From Microbacterium sp. 4R-513 (GTDB lineage: Bacteria; Actinomycetota; Actinomycetes; Actinomycetales; Microbacteriaceae): DNA of 64,000 bases. The DNA lies in NCBI RefSeq assembly GCF_011046485.1, contig NZ_CP049256.1:2852001-2916000 (forward strand), written 5' to 3'. The notes under the pieces were generated by a model. The model was not told the DNA's origin, searched no databases, and saw only the letters and a program-made list of their open reading frames with translations. This document shows positions 62,340-64,000 of the stretch, in pieces. The first letter of the stretch is position 1; every line of letters begins with the position of its first letter. Position numbers and translations under genes: made by a program.

Positions 62340-62372
62340 GACAGGCTCCTTGCTCGGGGGACGTTCACGGCA

Positions 62373-62378
62373 AGCCTA
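62373..62378 (-). promoter_or_regulatory. -10 box (TAGGCT) of fba
   Basis: TAGGCT on the minus strand, 33 bases before the ATG; a Shine-Dalgarno AGGAG lies between. Confidence 0.45.
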
Positions 62379-62515
62379 GCGAAGCGCCTTGCGGGGTCGG
62401 GATGCCACGGCATCCCTGCTCCTCGACGAGCGGCGCGATCTTCGCGGACGGAAAGAACCGCGATTCCTTCGCGCCAGTGGACCGGAAATCGGCGAAGGGT
62501 GTGAAGGCCCGAGGC

Positions 62516-62521
62516 TAGGCT
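62516..62521 (+). promoter_or_regulatory. -10 box (TAGGCT) of glpX
   Basis: TAGGCT stands 7 bases before the ATG at 62529. Confidence 0.55.
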
Positions 62522-62528
62522 GACGCCC

Positions 62529-63518
62529 ATGGTGAGCCTGACCGAAGACATGAGCCCTCTGCACCCCGATCGCAACCTCGCTCTCGAGCTCGTGCGGGCC
62601 ACGGAGGCGGCGGCGATCCGGGCCGTCCCCTTCATCGGGCGCGGGCAGAAGGAGCTCGCCGACGGTGCGGCGGTCGACGCGATGCGCGCCTTCCTCACCA
62701 CGGTGAACTTCGACGGCGTCATCGTCATCGGCGAGGGGGAGAAGGACAACGCCCCCATGCTTTACAACGGCGAGTCCGTCGGCAACGGGCGCGGGCCGCA
62801 GTGCGACATCGCGGTCGACCCGATCGACGGCACGACGCTGACGGCCGAGGGGCGCAACAACGCGCTCTCGGTCATCGCGGTGTCGGATCGCGGCACGATG
62901 CTCGACGCCTCAACCGTCTTCTACATGGACAAGCTCGTGACCGGGCCGGCCGGTGTCGGCGTGGTCGACATCCGTCTTCCGATCGCCGAGAACATCCGCC
63001 TGCTCGCCAAGGCGCTCGGGAAGCCCGTCGACGAGCTCGTCGTCTCGGTCCTGAACCGCCCGCGGCACGCGCAGCTCATTCAAGAGATCCGGGATGCCGG
63101 AGCCGGCACGCGACTCATGTCCGACGGCGATGTGGCCGGCGGCATCAACGCCGCGCGCCACAACGCCCGCACCGACATGTGCGTCGGTATCGGCGGCAGT
63201 CCCGAGGGAATCGTCACAGCGTGCGCCATCAAGGCGCTCGGCGGGCACATCCAGGGGCGTCTGTGGCCGCGCGACGACGACGAGAAGCAGAAGGGCGTCG
63301 ATGCGGGCCTCAAGCTCGACGACTTCGTCTACGAGGCGGACGACCTCGTGACCGGCCAGAACACGCTGTTCGTCGCCACCGGCGTGACGAACGGGGAGCT
63401 CGTCGGCGGCGTGCGCCGCGAGGGGGACTGGATCTACACCGAGAGCGTCGTGCTGCGCGGGGCCTCCGGCACCCTGCGGCGGATCACGTCGGAGCACCTG
63501 ACCTCGAAGTGGCTCTGA
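62529..63518 (+). CDS. glpX: Fructose-1,6-bisphosphatase, class II
   Basis: 329 residues. Dephosphorylates fructose 1,6-bisphosphate, the committed step of gluconeogenesis. The metal site is formed by VIGEGEKDNAPMLYNGE and DIAVDPIDGTTLTAEG, and GIGGSPEGIVTACAIKALGG is the substrate loop. Actinobacteria usually have only this class. ATG 62529 is leaderless; an ATG seven codons later lacks a -10 at the right distance. Confidence 0.97.
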   Translation: MVSLTEDMSPLHPDRNLALELVRATEAAAIRAVPFIGRGQKELADGAAVDAMRAFLTTVNFDGVIVIGEGEKDNAPMLYNGESVGNGRGPQCDIAVDPIDGTTLTAEGRNNALSVIAVSDRGTMLDASTVFYMDKLVTGPAGVGVVDIRLPIAENIRLLAKALGKPVDELVVSVLNRPRHAQLIQEIRDAGAGTRLMSDGDVAGGINAARHNARTDMCVGIGGSPEGIVTACAIKALGGHIQGRLWPRDDDEKQKGVDAGLKLDDFVYEADDLVTGQNTLFVATGVTNGELVGGVRREGDWIYTESVVLRGASGTLRRITSEHLTSKWL

Positions 63519-63569
63519 CCGCCTAGCACGGAGCCGACGCGCGAGTCCGGGGTGTCGACCGAGATGTGA

Positions 63570-63584
63570 ACGTTCTGGGAACGT
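63570..63584. promoter_or_regulatory. Inverted repeat upstream of the small membrane protein
   Basis: ACGTTC-TGG-GAACGT, perfect 6-base arms, about 110 bases before the ATG at 63681 and 52 after the glpX stop. A possible operator; no regulator is identified. Confidence 0.3.
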
Positions 63585-63680
63585 GTCCTAGTCGTTGTCA
63601 AGCCGACCCGGCTGATCGAGAGCCGTCTGGCACAATGGTCAAGGCGTCGAACGGCGCCGACGCACGTCGAAGGGATGCCG

Positions 63681-63884
63681 ATGACCGTGCAGACCACGGG
63701 TCCGCAGACCGGAGCCCAAGCCGTTATCAAGGACGCTACCGACCCCGCCCGCCGACCCGACGTCTTCTTCCGGGTTCGTCGTGACGAGGGACACCAGGTC
63801 TCGGCGTGGTGGATGATCGGCGCGTTCGTGCTCGTCTCGGCTGGCGTCATCGCCCTCATGAGCCTGGTTCCCGGCGGCGCCTGA
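63681..63884 (+). CDS. Small single-span membrane protein
   Basis: 67 residues. A polar N-terminus (about 1-40, including RRPDVFFRVRRDEGHQ) is followed by one membrane helix (SAWWMIGAFVLVSAGVIALMSLV) and a short GGA end. ATG 63681 is chosen because AAGGGA lies 7 bases upstream; an ATG two codons earlier sits on that site. Codon bias is normal for the genome. Function unknown. Confidence 0.7.
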   Translation: MTVQTTGPQTGAQAVIKDATDPARRPDVFFRVRRDEGHQVSAWWMIGAFVLVSAGVIALMSLVPGGA

Positions 63885-63911
63885 CCCGACGACGCAAGGT
63901 CGTTGGCGGTC

Positions 63912-64000
63912 TCAGTCCGTCGCGATTCGGTCGCGCAGATCCCCTAGGTCGGCACCGAGGTCGAGTTCGTCCTCTCGGCCGCCCGATTCGGAGCCTCCGC
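63912..64000 (-). CDS. C-terminal end of an unidentified gene
   Basis: A minus-strand frame runs in from the right edge and ends at 63912 (TGA). The last residues read GREDELDLGADLGDLRDRIATD, an acidic tail with good third-position GC. It is too short to identify. It would be convergent with the small membrane protein, with 27 bases between. Confidence 0.4.
   Translation of the reverse strand, partial: GGSESGGREDELDLGADLGDLRDRIATD

Overview
The window is about 64 kb of chromosome from a high-GC actinobacterium, most likely Microbacterium or a close relative in the Microbacteriaceae. The evidence is strongly GC-biased third codon positions, actinobacterial families (DUF501, DUF4245, DUF4307, zf-HC2 anti-sigma), many GTG starts, -10 boxes placed 6-7 bases before start codons as in leaderless actinobacterial mRNAs, and a constant use of the hexamer GGATGC/GCATCC. 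Most of the content is core housekeeping. No CRISPR array, prophage, rRNA or replication origin was seen, and no gene-free stretch exceeds 300 bases apart from the insertion sequence.

Region 1-13.4 kb: the end of mfd, then a polysaccharide-utilisation locus. It holds two very large secreted multidomain glycoside hydrolases (an alpha/alpha-barrel enzyme and a GH43 enzyme), a small membrane-anchored secreted protein and a LacI regulator. A LacI-type operator lies on the promoter of the first gene. The last three genes are nearly or actually overlapping, and both enzymes end in the same Cys-bounded C-terminal domain. A hexapeptide-repeat protein and a zinc-ribbon protein follow.

Region 13.6-25.4 kb: ppc, a frameshifted nhaA, mazG carrying a short repetitive element, a 47-bp tandem repeat, hisS, an APC permease, a VOC protein, an AraC regulator, a DUF4442 protein, an O-methyltransferase and eno. 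Region 25.5-32.2 kb: ftsB, DUF501, a secreted subtilase, type II NADH dehydrogenase, and a UDP-GlcNAc 2-epimerase that reads without a stop into a membrane GT2 glycosyltransferase. A tRNA with anticodon UAA but a short variable loop overlaps the end of that frame.

Region 32.3-46.8 kb: a PLP aldolase/racemase-fold protein with an aldonolactone oxidase, LemA, an HtpX-like protease, two YcaQ-family glycosylase-like proteins, an AI-2E-family transporter, ilvA, a frameshifted greA, small membrane proteins, a PAQR protein and uppS. An intact IS481-family element has landed on the uppS stop codon. Region 46.8-64 kb: a class V aminotransferase, PIN-PhoH, a Pro-rich secreted protein, a two-component system, then fumC - carbonic anhydrase (frameshifted) - DUF4245 - xseB - xseA on the minus strand. 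ispH with a membrane protein, an ECF sigma/anti-sigma pair, a MOSC protein, fba and glpX facing apart, a small membrane protein and the end of one more gene complete the window.

Three conserved genes (nhaA, greA, beta-carbonic anhydrase) are broken by single-base length changes in homopolymer runs. The epimerase-GT2 joint can be explained the same way. This points to homopolymer miscalls in the assembly, or to true phase-variable tracts, and should be settled before the fusion is taken at face value.
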